Shown: one piece after another, positions 31,304-38,695 of the stretch | How the letters are laid out: each line of letters starts with the position of its first letter | Numbering within the stretch: the stretch's first letter is position 1 | Assembly: GCF_004168035.1 (NCBI RefSeq) | Contig: NZ_SDPU01000032.1 | Coordinates: forward strand, 124,001-188,000 | Source of the DNA: Nocardioides iriomotensis | GTDB lineage: Bacteria > Actinomycetota > Actinomycetes > Propionibacteriales > Nocardioidaceae | Length of the DNA: 64,000 nucleotides | Direction of reading: 5' to 3' | Notes under the pieces: model-generated | Database searches by the model: none | Seen by the model: the letters and a program-made list of their open reading frames with translations, nothing else | Told to the model about the DNA's origin: nothing | Position numbers and translations under genes: made by a program

Positions 31304-32935
31304 TCAGACCGGTGTCTCCTCGACCGCCTCGCCCTCGCGCGGCACGGCGGCACCCGGCACAGTCGGTGAGCCGGAGAGCACGGCGCGGGCCTTGCCGGAC
31401 GTCTTCGCGGTGTACATCGCCTGGTCGGCGGTGCGCAGCAGCCAGTGCGCGACGGCGCCCCTCTCGGAGCCGACCGAGTCGTCGGGCGGCGTGAGCAGCA
31501 CGGGTACGGCGAGCCGGTCCTCGGCGCGGTTGCGCGGCTGGGACGTCGGCGGCGGGGTGGCCCAGTGCTGGGTCACCCCCACGCTCATCGTCACCTTGAC
31601 CTCGTGGCCGCCGAGGAAGAACGGGCGGCGCATCTGCTCCACCACCCGGGTGGCGATCCGCTCGGCGTCGTTGGGGTTGTCGAGCAGCATCGCGAACTCG
31701 TCGCCACCGAGTCGGGCCACCGTGTCCTCGCCGCGGACGCAGCCGAGCAGCCGCTCGGCGACCAGCTGCAGCAGCAGGTCTCCGGCGTCGTGGCCGTGCA
31801 CGTCGTTGACCTGCTTGAAGTCGTCGAGGTCGCAGAACAGCAGACCCAGCTCGGCGGTCGGCCGCTGCAGCGCGTGGTCGAGACGGTCGGTGAACAGCGC
31901 GCGGTTCGGCAGTCCGGTCAGGTGGTCGTGCAGCGCCTGGTGCTCGAGCAGGTCGTGCGCGCGACCGAGCTCGACGAAGAGTCGCCGGTTCTCGGCCATC
32001 GCGAGGAACTGCCGCGCCAGCACGAAGACCACGAGGCTCGCGGCGAGAAGCACGTCGACCAACGGGTCCTCGGGTGTGCGGACCAGGTCGAGCGCCACGG
32101 CGATGCCGGCGGCGCCGAACGGCAGGTACGGCAGGGCGGCCGCGACGAGCGACTGGTCGTGCTCGTCGGCGTACGCCGTACTCCCGCGGCGGGCGATGCC
32201 GTGCTGCCCGAGCGCGGCCGCTCCGACGAGCAGGAAGCCGAACACCCAGCCACTGCTCACCACGTCGGCCGACGTGTAGGAGCCGATCGACACCAGGTAG
32301 AGGTAGGCACTGTCCGCGAGGGCCAGCGCGCCGAGGCCGAGCGCGAGCACGACGAGAACGTCGCGCTCCTCACGGCGGCCGCGGGCGACGGCGAGGAGGA
32401 CGAGCGTGCCGAGGATGACGTCCCCGATCGGGTAGGCCATCGAGAGGCCGGTCGACAGCCAGTCGCTGCCGCCCTCGGCGACGACCGAGCCCAGGCTGGT
32501 GACCCACGAGAGCACGAGCAGCGACAGCGCGATGATCGCGCCGTCGAGCACGTCGCGGGCGCGGGCCGCGAGGGTGCTCTGGCTGCCGAGCCACAGCAGC
32601 AGCCCGACGCCCGAGGCGATCGGGAAGATCAGGAAGCCGACGTCCGACAGCGAGGGGAACGGGACCTCGGTGCCGGTCACCTCGTAGCAGGTCCACACCA
32701 CCTGGCCGGCCGCCCAGGCGCCGACGCCCAGGGACAGCCAGCGCCAGGCACGCGGGTGCCGGTCGTCGCTGCGGGAAGCGACCCAGCACAGGACGCTCGC
32801 GGCGGTGACAGCGGCGAGCTGGCCGAGGTTGCTGATCAGGGTGATCGCCTCGTCGCCCAGGCCGGGCAGGCGCAGCGATCCGACGAACAGGAGGCCCAGG
32901 ACCCCGGCCAGGGCAGCGCAGAACCAGGTACGCAT
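31304..32935 (-). CDS. membrane diguanylate cyclase (GGDEF domain)
   Basis: The 543-residue product has eight to ten N-terminal membrane helices (~1-310), a short coiled linker (REFLAMAENRRLFVELGRAHD-like region) and a GGDEF domain (~345-525). The active-site loop RLGGDEFAML is intact at residues 410-414, so it should make cyclic di-GMP from GTP. The inhibitory I-site RGED (401-404) lies five residues ahead, which predicts product feedback. The GGDEF domain carries an insertion of about 35 Pro/Asn-rich residues before the final helix. The signal sensed by the membrane part is unknown. Confidence 0.93.
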   Translation of the reverse strand: MRTWFCAALAGVLGLLFVGSLRLPGLGDEAITLISNLGQLAAVTAASVLCWVASRSDDRHPRAWRWLSLGVGAWAAGQVVWTCYEVTGTEVPFPSLSDVGFLIFPIASGVGLLLWLGSQSTLAARARDVLDGAIIALSLLVLSWVTSLGSVVAEGGSDWLSTGLSMAYPIGDVILGTLVLLAVARGRREERDVLVVLALGLGALALADSAYLYLVSIGSYTSADVVSSGWVFGFLLVGAAALGQHGIARRGSTAYADEHDQSLVAAALPYLPFGAAGIAVALDLVRTPEDPLVDVLLAASLVVFVLARQFLAMAENRRLFVELGRAHDLLEHQALHDHLTGLPNRALFTDRLDHALQRPTAELGLLFCDLDDFKQVNDVHGHDAGDLLLQLVAERLLGCVRGEDTVARLGGDEFAMLLDNPNDAERIATRVVEQMRRPFFLGGHEVKVTMSVGVTQHWATPPPTSQPRNRAEDRLAVPVLLTPPDDSVGSERGAVAHWLLRTADQAMYTAKTSGKARAVLSGSPTVPGAAVPREGEAVEETPV

Positions 32936-33101
32936 CGGCGTTCCTCCCCGTCGGCCGGTGCAAGGCGGGGTCGTCAGACGGCGGCTGCCGGGTCCCCGAT
33001 GGTGCGAGTCAGGAGTTCGAGGATAGGGTGACGCGGCTCGCGCGCGTGGTCACTTCCCGCGAGTCCTTGACGACTCCGCGTCCGGTCTAGCCCACCCTGG
33101 T

Positions 33102-33110
33102 TGCTAGGCT
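33102..33110 (+). promoter_or_regulatory. extended -10 promoter before DLW-39
   Basis: TGCTAGGCT fits the extended -10 pattern TGnTAnnnT, about 53 bases before the start codon. A TTGACG at 33067 is too far away to be its -35. Confidence 0.35.
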
Positions 33111-33162
33111 TCACCCTCGGTCCGACGGGGTCAGGACGTTGTCGAGGACGAGAGGTTCCACC

Positions 33163-33291
33163 GTGAAGAAGCTGCTGTTCATCGCGCTCGCCGCCGCAGG
33201 TGCGGTGCTCGCCAACCGGAAGCTCAAGGCCGGCCAGCAGGAGCAGGCGCTCTGGGCCGAGGCGACCGACAGCGTCACCAAGCAGTCCTGA
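33163..33291 (+). CDS. DLW-39 family small protein
   Basis: This 42-residue product starts at GTG 33163 behind a GAGAGG ribosome site. It has a short hydrophobic N-terminus (KKLLFIALAAAGAVLANRKL) and the family tail LWAEATDS. DLW-39 proteins are named for their Asp-Leu-Trp motif and length and lie near gyrA and tRNA-Ala in Actinobacteria; here the motif reads ALW. The function is unknown and the protein probably sits at the membrane. Confidence 0.85.
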   Translation: MKKLLFIALAAAGAVLANRKLKAGQQEQALWAEATDSVTKQS

Positions 33292-33324
33292 TCCACACCC
33301 CGTCCCGCGCACGCGGGGCACTCG

Positions 33325-33400
33325 GGGGCCATGGCGCAATTGGTAGCGCACCTGCTTTGCAAGCAGGGGGTTAGGGGTTCGAGTCCCCTTGGCTCCACCA
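33325..33400 (+). tRNA. tRNA-Ala (TGC anticodon)
   Basis: The cloverleaf is complete: acceptor GGGGCCA/TGGCTCC (one G-U pair), anticodon arm CCTGC-TTTGCAA-GCAGG with anticodon TGC, T arm AGGGG-TTCGAGT-CCCCT and encoded CCA. Its 3' half is partly repeated at 34747-34781. Confidence 0.98.
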
Positions 33401-33452
33401 CAGGTCAGTCGCCGGCGCCTCGCCAGGGTCGCCCGAGTCACGGCGAGGACCG

Positions 33453-33899
33453 TCAGGACCGCACGAGGCGCAAGGTCGGCGTCGCCGGGGCGTTTGAGTG
33501 TCCGGACGGGACCTCCGCGCGGAGACTGAACCAGACTGACTTTCCCTCAGCGTGCTCCGCAACACCCCAGTCGGTGGACAAGACGTCCACGATGACCAGC
33601 CCTCGCCCACCGTCCGCGCCGAGCCGTTCGACGCCCGGCGCCACGGCGGTGGTGTCACCGGCCCCGTCGATCACGTCCACGCGCAAGGTGTCGCCGTCGA
33701 TCTCGGCCATGACAACGCAGCCGGTGCGTGCGTGCAGCACCGCGTTGGTCACGAGCTCGCTGACCAACAGCGAGGCGTTGTCACTGAGGTCGCCCACGTC
33801 GCAGGTCGCGCAGACGCCCTCGATCCACCGGCGGGCGCGGGCAGGACCATCGAGCCCCACCCCCAGCTCGATCCTCTCGCGCACCATGCCTCCAGCCAT
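33453..33899 (-). CDS. anti-sigma-type ATP-binding protein (HATPase_c, RsbW-like)
   Basis: The product (148 residues; a start at 33887 or 33884 is also possible) is a single GHKL ATPase domain of the RsbW/SpoIIAB kind. It shows the N box LVSELVTNAVLHA, G1 VDVIDGAGD and G2 GGRGLVIVDVL. Such proteins bind a sigma factor or phosphorylate a STAS antagonist. It lies just after tRNA-Ala, within 3 kb of a STAS protein and a second HATPase, suggesting a local partner-switching network. No sigma factor gene is adjacent. Confidence 0.85.
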   Translation of the reverse strand: MAGGMVRERIELGVGLDGPARARRWIEGVCATCDVGDLSDNASLLVSELVTNAVLHARTGCVVMAEIDGDTLRVDVIDGAGDTTAVAPGVERLGADGGRGLVIVDVLSTDWGVAEHAEGKSVWFSLRAEVPSGHSNAPATPTLRLVRS

Positions 33900-34082
33900 C
33901 TGCCCCGGCAGACGGACCTTCGAGGAAACTCTCCGCCCCTCCAGTACCCACCCACAAGCCTGCTAATCAGAGCCGGAATCTGTGGGGACTCCCGGAAGCG
34001 CACTAGGATCCCGATGTCACTACCAGGGCTCCTGCGACTGTCGAGGCAGAGAAGGGCTCCACTCCCGCGAGGGGAGGCTTCC

Positions 34083-34706
34083 ATGACCGAAGAACGAGAC
34101 CGGATCGCCGACGAACGAGACCAGATCGCGGACGAACGAGACCGGATCGCGGACGAACGGGAGCCGCTCGTACCGGACGGCGGATCCGGCATCGACGCCG
34201 TGCAGCTGGACCGATGGCAGCGGGCGTTCGAGGAGCGAGATGCGGCCGATCGGCGCCGGGTCGAGGCCGGGCAGCTGCGCGACGAAGCGGCGGAAGATCG
34301 GGCGAACGGCGGCGGCCTTGCCGACGAGCCTGAGGCAGACGAACGCGAGCATGCCGCCAACCGGCGCGAGCGCGAGGCGAACCGGCGAGAGCGAGCGCTC
34401 GACCACCAGGATCGCGACGACCTCCTGCGGGTGGTCGGCCCCGACCTCGTCGAGGTCGTGGAGGCGTCCATCAGGATGCTGCTCGAACGCGCGGACCAGC
34501 GCGACGTGCGCGCCGAAGCACGAGACAGAGCGGCCGAACGCCGCGACGCGGCCGCCGAGGTCGCGGGACGTGAGCCGGACCGTGCGCGATGGGATCGGGG
34601 GCTGGCCGCCGTGGACCGGATCCTCAGCGGTGAGGACCGCGACGAGGCAGCGGCTGACCGTGCCGAGCTCATCGCCATCATCAGGACCCTCCTCGCAAGA
34701 GGTTGA
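34083..34706 (+). CDS. repetitive charged coiled-coil protein (IADERD repeats)
   Basis: The product (207 residues) starts at ATG 34083 six bases after GGGGAGG; an in-frame ATG at 34014 lacks a ribosome site. It opens with three heptads of the form ERDxIAD and continues with Arg/Glu/Asp-rich helix (RREREANRRERALDHQDRDD, later RAEARDRAAERRDAAAEV). Two less charged segments (DDLLRVVGPDLVEVVEASIR and the C-terminal ELIAIIRTLLARG) may be packing helices. It has no membrane segment or signal peptide and no recognised family. Similar repeats occur in actinobacterial signalling proteins; function unknown. Confidence 0.7.
   Translation: MTEERDRIADERDQIADERDRIADEREPLVPDGGSGIDAVQLDRWQRAFEERDAADRRRVEAGQLRDEAAEDRANGGGLADEPEADEREHAANRREREANRRERALDHQDRDDLLRVVGPDLVEVVEASIRMLLERADQRDVRAEARDRAAERRDAAAEVAGREPDRARWDRGLAAVDRILSGEDRDEAAADRAELIAIIRTLLARG
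34092..34161 (+). repeat. 21-base tandem repeat in a coding region
   Basis: Three 21-base units (34092, 34113, 34134) plus a partial fourth encode the ERDxIAD heptads. They differ by only one or two bases, pointing to recent expansion. Confidence 0.85.
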
Positions 34707-34746
34707 GGCGCGATCGTTCGCGACGCTCACGTCAGCCGATGGGCAC

Positions 34747-34781
34747 GCAGGGGTGAGGGGTTCGAGTCCCTGTGGCTCCAC
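34747..34781 (+). repeat. partial duplicate of the tRNA-Ala 3' end (att-like)
   Basis: GCAGGGG, AGGGGTTCGAGTCCC and TGGCTCCAC occur here in the same order as at the tRNA-Ala 3' end (33366-33398). Several mismatches fall in the T stem, and the 5' two thirds of a tRNA are absent. This is what integration at a tRNA leaves behind; the interval 33401-34746 would be the insert. Confidence 0.7.
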
Positions 34782-34786
34782 TCCCT

Positions 34787-35728
34787 CTACATCGCGGTCA
34801 GGACGATGCTGCAGCCACCGGACGGGCCGTTGGTGATGAACAGGTCGTCGACCAGCTGCCGCGCCACCCACAGCCCCATCGGCTGACGCTCCCCGGGATG
34901 ACGCAGGCCGGTCAGCGGGTCCAGGTCTCCCGGTCCGCAGTCCTCGACCCGACAGGTCAGCAACGCCACGTCCGCCCACAGCGTCACGGACACGGGAGGG
35001 GCACCGTGGACGAGGCCGTTCGCAGCGACCTCGTGCACCGCCATGAGGAACTGCTCGACCGTGTCGGAGGACACGGCGCTGGCATCGCGCGCAGCGGCCA
35101 GGAGCAGGTGGCGAGCCGGCGTCAGGTCGTTCAGGTCGTCGATCGTCGCCGTCGCGGACGGTCGCCAGGTCGGCAGGGTCGGAACCCGGGCGAGCGGGCT
35201 GGCCAGGAACGCCGCGGGGTCGACGTACTCCCCGTTGGGGCGGCTGGTCGGGCCGGCGCCGAACGAGGCGTGCGTGGCCCGGACGGCCTCGATCACGGGG
35301 GCCGGCGTCGTCCTGGTGTCGTAGGTGCACAACGCGCGGAACGGGTAGGCGGCGAGGGCTTCGTCGACGCTGGACTCGTAGCGGTTCCAGGCGCCCTGCG
35401 CCGCGTGGTCCCGGCCCAGTGGAACCGTGCCGGTCACCCAGAGCTCCGTCGTCTCCGGTAGCTCTGCCAACCGCCGCTGGTAGCTGAACAGTGTCCTCGA
35501 AGGCTCCAGGTAGAGCTCCTCGTCGAACCCGTACTCGAGCCGTGGCGCGTCTCCGAGCGCCCGGCGCATCAATGCGACCCGGTCCCGGGTGCCGTGGACC
35601 AGCACCTGACCGCCGGACTCGAGCCCCTCGGCAACGAACGCCTGGGTGCCCTCGACCAGCCCGTCGTCGGTGGAGTGCAGCAGGAGACCGTGGCTGTAGT
35701 CGGGGTGCGCGCCGGCCAGGGGTGTCAT
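34787..35728 (-). CDS. MEDS-domain anti-sigma-type ATPase
   Basis: The product (313 residues from ATG 35728) has an N-terminal MEDS (DcmR-like sensory) domain at ~10-180 (DYSHGLLLHSTDDGLVEGTQ, later FRALCTYDTR) and a C-terminal GHKL ATPase at ~200-313 with N box VHEVAANGLVHGAP, G1 VEDCGPGDLDP and G2 LWVARQLVDDLFI. This is the build of RsbA-like sensor/anti-sigma proteins. Its ATG overlaps the stop of the upstream MEDS-STAS gene (ATGA), so the pair is made together. MEDS domains are proposed to sense small organic compounds; the ligand here is unknown. Confidence 0.85.
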   Translation of the reverse strand: MTPLAGAHPDYSHGLLLHSTDDGLVEGTQAFVAEGLESGGQVLVHGTRDRVALMRRALGDAPRLEYGFDEELYLEPSRTLFSYQRRLAELPETTELWVTGTVPLGRDHAAQGAWNRYESSVDEALAAYPFRALCTYDTRTTPAPVIEAVRATHASFGAGPTSRPNGEYVDPAAFLASPLARVPTLPTWRPSATATIDDLNDLTPARHLLLAAARDASAVSSDTVEQFLMAVHEVAANGLVHGAPPVSVTLWADVALLTCRVEDCGPGDLDPLTGLRHPGERQPMGLWVARQLVDDLFITNGPSGGCSIVLTAM

Positions 35729-36540
35729 CCGGGCGCCTCCATCAAGAGTCCTGGTTCGTGTCCGACGCCGAACAGCTGCAAGAGACGGTCCACCTGCGGC
35801 TGTGCGCCCCGCAACCGGACCTGGCCGCCGCGCCGGCGATAAGGCTCCGTCCCGCCCACCAGCGTGCGGATCCCGCCGATGTCGACGAAGTAGAGCCCGC
35901 TCAGGTCCAGGACGAAGAGCGGGCACGGCGTCCCGGTCGTTGCGGCCAGCAGCACCGAGCGAAGGATGTCCCGGTTGGAGATGTCGAGCTCGCCCGACAC
36001 GGCGAGGCCGGCCTCCTCGAGCGGTGCCGTCTGGAGCAGCTCCTCCCGCATCCCGGCACCGTGGGCCGTGCTGACGGAGCCGATCCGGTCCAGGGACTCG
36101 CGAGCCGGGTACTGGCACATCACGGACACCGGCCGCGACCTGCACACCTCGTCCGTCGCCCGCTCGATCTCGGCCTGTCGGCCTTGTGGCATCACGCCCC
36201 AGGTGGCCGTCGCGTCCGCCGACCAGCGGACGGAGGGGTACCGGTGCAGCGCCTCCTCGATGGCACGTTCCTGCCACGCGAGATCGTGGACTCCTTGGTC
36301 GGCCGGGACGACCTCGATCTGGCCGCTGGCCATCGCGTCGACGGCGTCCGGCTGGTCCAGGAGCAGCGCTGCCAGCGATCGGGCGAGCGACACGTCCTCA
36401 CGCTCGACGTAGAAGATCTTCGCGCCGACGTCCAGGCCGCGCCGGACCCACGCCGCCACCCCGAGACGTCGCTGCGGCTCACCTTCGTAAACGAGGAGGA
36501 GATGACCGTCCCAACCCGGTCGCCACCCGACGGGATCCAC
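35725..36540 (-). CDS. MEDS-STAS protein, anti-sigma antagonist type
   Basis: The 271-residue product has a MEDS domain (~10-160; HLLLVYEGEPQRRLGVAAWV, MCQYPARESLD) and a STAS domain (~170-265; SGELDISNRD, FVLDLSGLYFVDIGGIRTL). STAS antagonists normally carry a phosphorylated Ser in a DSSG motif; here it reads Asp220-Ile-Gly-Gly, so the usual phosphosite is missing. The GTG start has no ribosome site but lies six bases after a -10 hexamer, consistent with a leaderless mRNA. It is coupled to the downstream MEDS-ATPase, its probable partner. Confidence 0.82.
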   Translation of the reverse strand: MDPVGWRPGWDGHLLLVYEGEPQRRLGVAAWVRRGLDVGAKIFYVEREDVSLARSLAALLLDQPDAVDAMASGQIEVVPADQGVHDLAWQERAIEEALHRYPSVRWSADATATWGVMPQGRQAEIERATDEVCRSRPVSVMCQYPARESLDRIGSVSTAHGAGMREELLQTAPLEEAGLAVSGELDISNRDILRSVLLAATTGTPCPLFVLDLSGLYFVDIGGIRTLVGGTEPYRRRGGQVRLRGAQPQVDRLLQLFGVGHEPGLLMEAPG

Positions 36541-36546
36541 GAAGGA

Positions 36547-36552
36547 AATCTA
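36547..36552 (-). promoter_or_regulatory. leaderless -10 element of the MEDS-STAS gene
   Basis: TAGATT on the minus strand ends six bases before the GTG start, so transcription should begin at or next to the start codon. No ribosome site is present. Confidence 0.55.
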
Positions 36553-36631
36553 CGCCGCTTCCGACCGCCGGCTCCGTCCGATCCGCACGCTGTCTGGACA
36601 GCAGCCGCCGCCGTTTCGGGAGGCACGGCAC

Positions 36632-36674
36632 GCCCCCGCTCACGGACATGTGGGGGCACCGGGAGCGGGGGCGC
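36632..36674. terminator. strong hairpin between divergent operons
   Basis: Perfect 11-base arms CGCCCCCGCTC (36632-36642) and GAGCGGGGGCG (36664-36674) enclose a 21-base loop. It looks like a bidirectional terminator, but no gene ends here. It may insulate the two promoters or be left from a lost gene. Confidence 0.5.
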
Positions 36675-36971
36675 GGTTCGGGTCCATGCCGGTGTTGGGG
36701 TGGCCAGGACCCGGCTCAGGGGTGTGGGCATCCGTTTCGGATAGCTGGGATTCGCGGCCGTGGACTCGACCGAACGTTCGTCGGGGACGACGCTCCTGGG
36801 GTCGGCGGGGTGCGCGTCGGCGGCGCAGGAGTGGCCTTGCCGCCCAGGTTAGGCGAATCACTTGCGGTGTCCAACGGTCAGTTCCCTGTACCGCCTCGAA
36901 CCGCTCACCGACCGGCTGGGAGCAGGCGTTGACGTGCCCGCAAGACCGGTGCAACAGTGATGTCACAAAGA

Positions 36972-36981
36972 TCGTATACGA
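36972..36981. promoter_or_regulatory. candidate GntR/FCD operator before the ABC operon
   Basis: TCGTATACGA is a perfect 10-base palindrome with the GTATAC core common in operators of FCD-type GntR regulators. It lies 40 bases before the first gene of an operon whose last gene is such a regulator, a natural autoregulatory arrangement. Confidence 0.5.
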
Positions 36982-37021
36982 AATGACGAGTACGGAGCCG
37001 CCTCCCGCAAGGAGATGAACC

Positions 37022-38695
37022 GTGACGACCAGGCAGTCTCGGATGCCGTCGACACACCCACCCAGAGCCGTCAGGACCGCACTCCTTCCACTTGTCGTGG
37101 CGGGGATGCTGCTGCTCGGCGCGTGCTACCCGGTGCAGCCGCGCGCGGCGTCGCCCGACCGTGAGGACGTCACGACGGTCAGCGCGGAAGGCGACCAGGT
37201 CCGCGAGGGAGGTGACCTGGTGATGGGCCTCTCGGCCGACCCCGACGTGCTCGACCCGACGACGTCGTCGTCCCTCTACACGCGCTACGTCATGAGCTCG
37301 ATCTGCGAGAAGCTCTACGACATCGACGCCGAGGGCTCGATCGTGCCGCAGCTGGCGACCGACCTGCCGGAGATCGAGGACCAGGGTCGCACCGTGCGGA
37401 TCCCGCTGCGCGACGGCGTCGAGTTCGCCGACGGCACGCCCTTCGACGCTGAGGCGGTACGGCGCAGCCTGGAGCGACACCTCACCCAGGAGGACTCGGC
37501 CCGGGCCGCCGAGATGGGCCCGATCGAGGACATCGAGGCGGTCGACGACAGCACCGTCGAGCTGCACTACGAGACGCCGTTCTCCCCGATCACCGCCAGC
37601 CTCGCCGACCGCGCCGGGATGATCATGAGCCCGAAGGCGCTCGACGACCTCGGCGACGACTTCGGCAACAACCCGGTCTGCGTGGGACCGTTCAAGTTCG
37701 TCGAGCGGGTGCCGGCGACGTCGATCGTGGTGGAGAAGGACCCGCGCTACTACGCCGCGGACGAGGTCCACCTCGACACGATCACCTACCGGATCATGAC
37801 CGACGCCAACATTCGGGCCGCCAACCTGCAGTCAGGCGACGTGCAGGTGGTCGACTCGGTGTCGCCGACGACGATCGACACCCTGCGCCGCGAGCCCGGG
37901 ATCGGGCTGCTGCAGACCGGCTCGCTCGGCTACCAGGCGATCACCTTCAACGTCGGCAACACCGACGGCGTCGGCGAACCACCGGGGAAGGTGGACTCAC
38001 CGATGGCCGGAGACCCGCGGCTGCGCCAGGCGTTCGAGCTGTCGCTGGACCGCGAGGCCCTGGTGAACTCCGTGTTCAGCAACTGGTTCGAGCCGGCGTG
38101 CTCGCCGATCTCGCCGGACACCGAGTTCGCCACCGAGGCGAGCAACGCCTGCCCGCCGTACGATCCGAAGAAGTCCCGCGCGCTGCTCGAGCGGGCCGGG
38201 GTGCACACGCCGGTGAAGCTGACCATGAAGGTCACCAACACTCCGGACACGCTGCGGCTCGCGCAGGCGATCCAGGGCAGCGTCTCCGCGGGCGGTTTCG
38301 ACGTCGAGATCGAGCCGGTGGAGTACACCACGCTGCTCGACAACCAGAGCAACGGTGACTTCCAGGTGCTCCAGCTCGGCTGGTCCGGGCGCATCGACCC
38401 GCACGGCAACATGTACGCCTTCCTCGCCACCGGCCAGTCCTCCAACTACTCCGGCTACAGCAACGAGGAGGTCGACGACCTCCTGACCGAGGCGGCCGAG
38501 CAGGTCGACATGGACCAGCGCGCGAGGACGTACGGCGAGGTCGTCACCCAGGTGCAGAAGGACGACCCGCTCATCTATCTCTACCGCCAGCGCAACCTCA
38601 CCGCCTACTCCGACGACCTCACCGGTGTGAGCACCTTCGCCGACGGCGTCGTCCGGCTCAGCCGCGCCGGCTTCGTGGAAGGGGACCAGGACTGA
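37022..38695 (+). CDS. ABC importer substrate-binding lipoprotein, peptide/opine/nickel family
   Basis: The 557-residue product starts at GTG 37022 behind AAGGAGA. It has a lipoprotein signal peptide ending in the lipobox LLLGAC (Cys ~36) and a SBP_bac_5 (DppA/OppA) fold, with the family segments DVLDPTTSSSLYTRYVMSSI, VRIPLRDGVEFADGTPFDA and the hinge region DPRLRQAFELSLDREALV. It should bind short peptides or related compounds outside the membrane and pass them to the two permeases encoded next. A GntR-type operator candidate lies upstream. Confidence 0.93.
   Translation: MTTRQSRMPSTHPPRAVRTALLPLVVAGMLLLGACYPVQPRAASPDREDVTTVSAEGDQVREGGDLVMGLSADPDVLDPTTSSSLYTRYVMSSICEKLYDIDAEGSIVPQLATDLPEIEDQGRTVRIPLRDGVEFADGTPFDAEAVRRSLERHLTQEDSARAAEMGPIEDIEAVDDSTVELHYETPFSPITASLADRAGMIMSPKALDDLGDDFGNNPVCVGPFKFVERVPATSIVVEKDPRYYAADEVHLDTITYRIMTDANIRAANLQSGDVQVVDSVSPTTIDTLRREPGIGLLQTGSLGYQAITFNVGNTDGVGEPPGKVDSPMAGDPRLRQAFELSLDREALVNSVFSNWFEPACSPISPDTEFATEASNACPPYDPKKSRALLERAGVHTPVKLTMKVTNTPDTLRLAQAIQGSVSAGGFDVEIEPVEYTTLLDNQSNGDFQVLQLGWSGRIDPHGNMYAFLATGQSSNYSGYSNEEVDDLLTEAAEQVDMDQRARTYGEVVTQVQKDDPLIYLYRQRNLTAYSDDLTGVSTFADGVVRLSRAGFVEGDQD

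Larger units (their letters stand above)
36541..37021. other. divergent spacer between the MEDS operon and the ABC operon
   Basis: This 481-base spacer has no convincing gene. It holds a leaderless-type -10 for the MEDS-STAS gene, a strong hairpin (36632-36674) and the palindrome TCGTATACGA (36972-36981) before the ABC importer operon. Base composition toward 36850-37000 is visibly less GC-rich than the flanking genes. Confidence 0.6.

Noticed and set aside
34092-34161. CRISPR-like repeat array
   Set aside because: The 21-base units are directly tandem without spacers and encode heptads; no cas gene is present. The 12-base repeats at 6319 and 57997 were rejected for the same reason.
34747-34781. 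A second full tRNA-Ala gene
   Set aside because: Only the T arm and acceptor 3' strand are present and the T stem is mispaired; no D or anticodon arm lies upstream.
36640-36966. 108-codon minus-strand frame in the divergent spacer
   Set aside because: Arg/Pro-rich, no ribosome site or family features, and it covers the strong hairpin.
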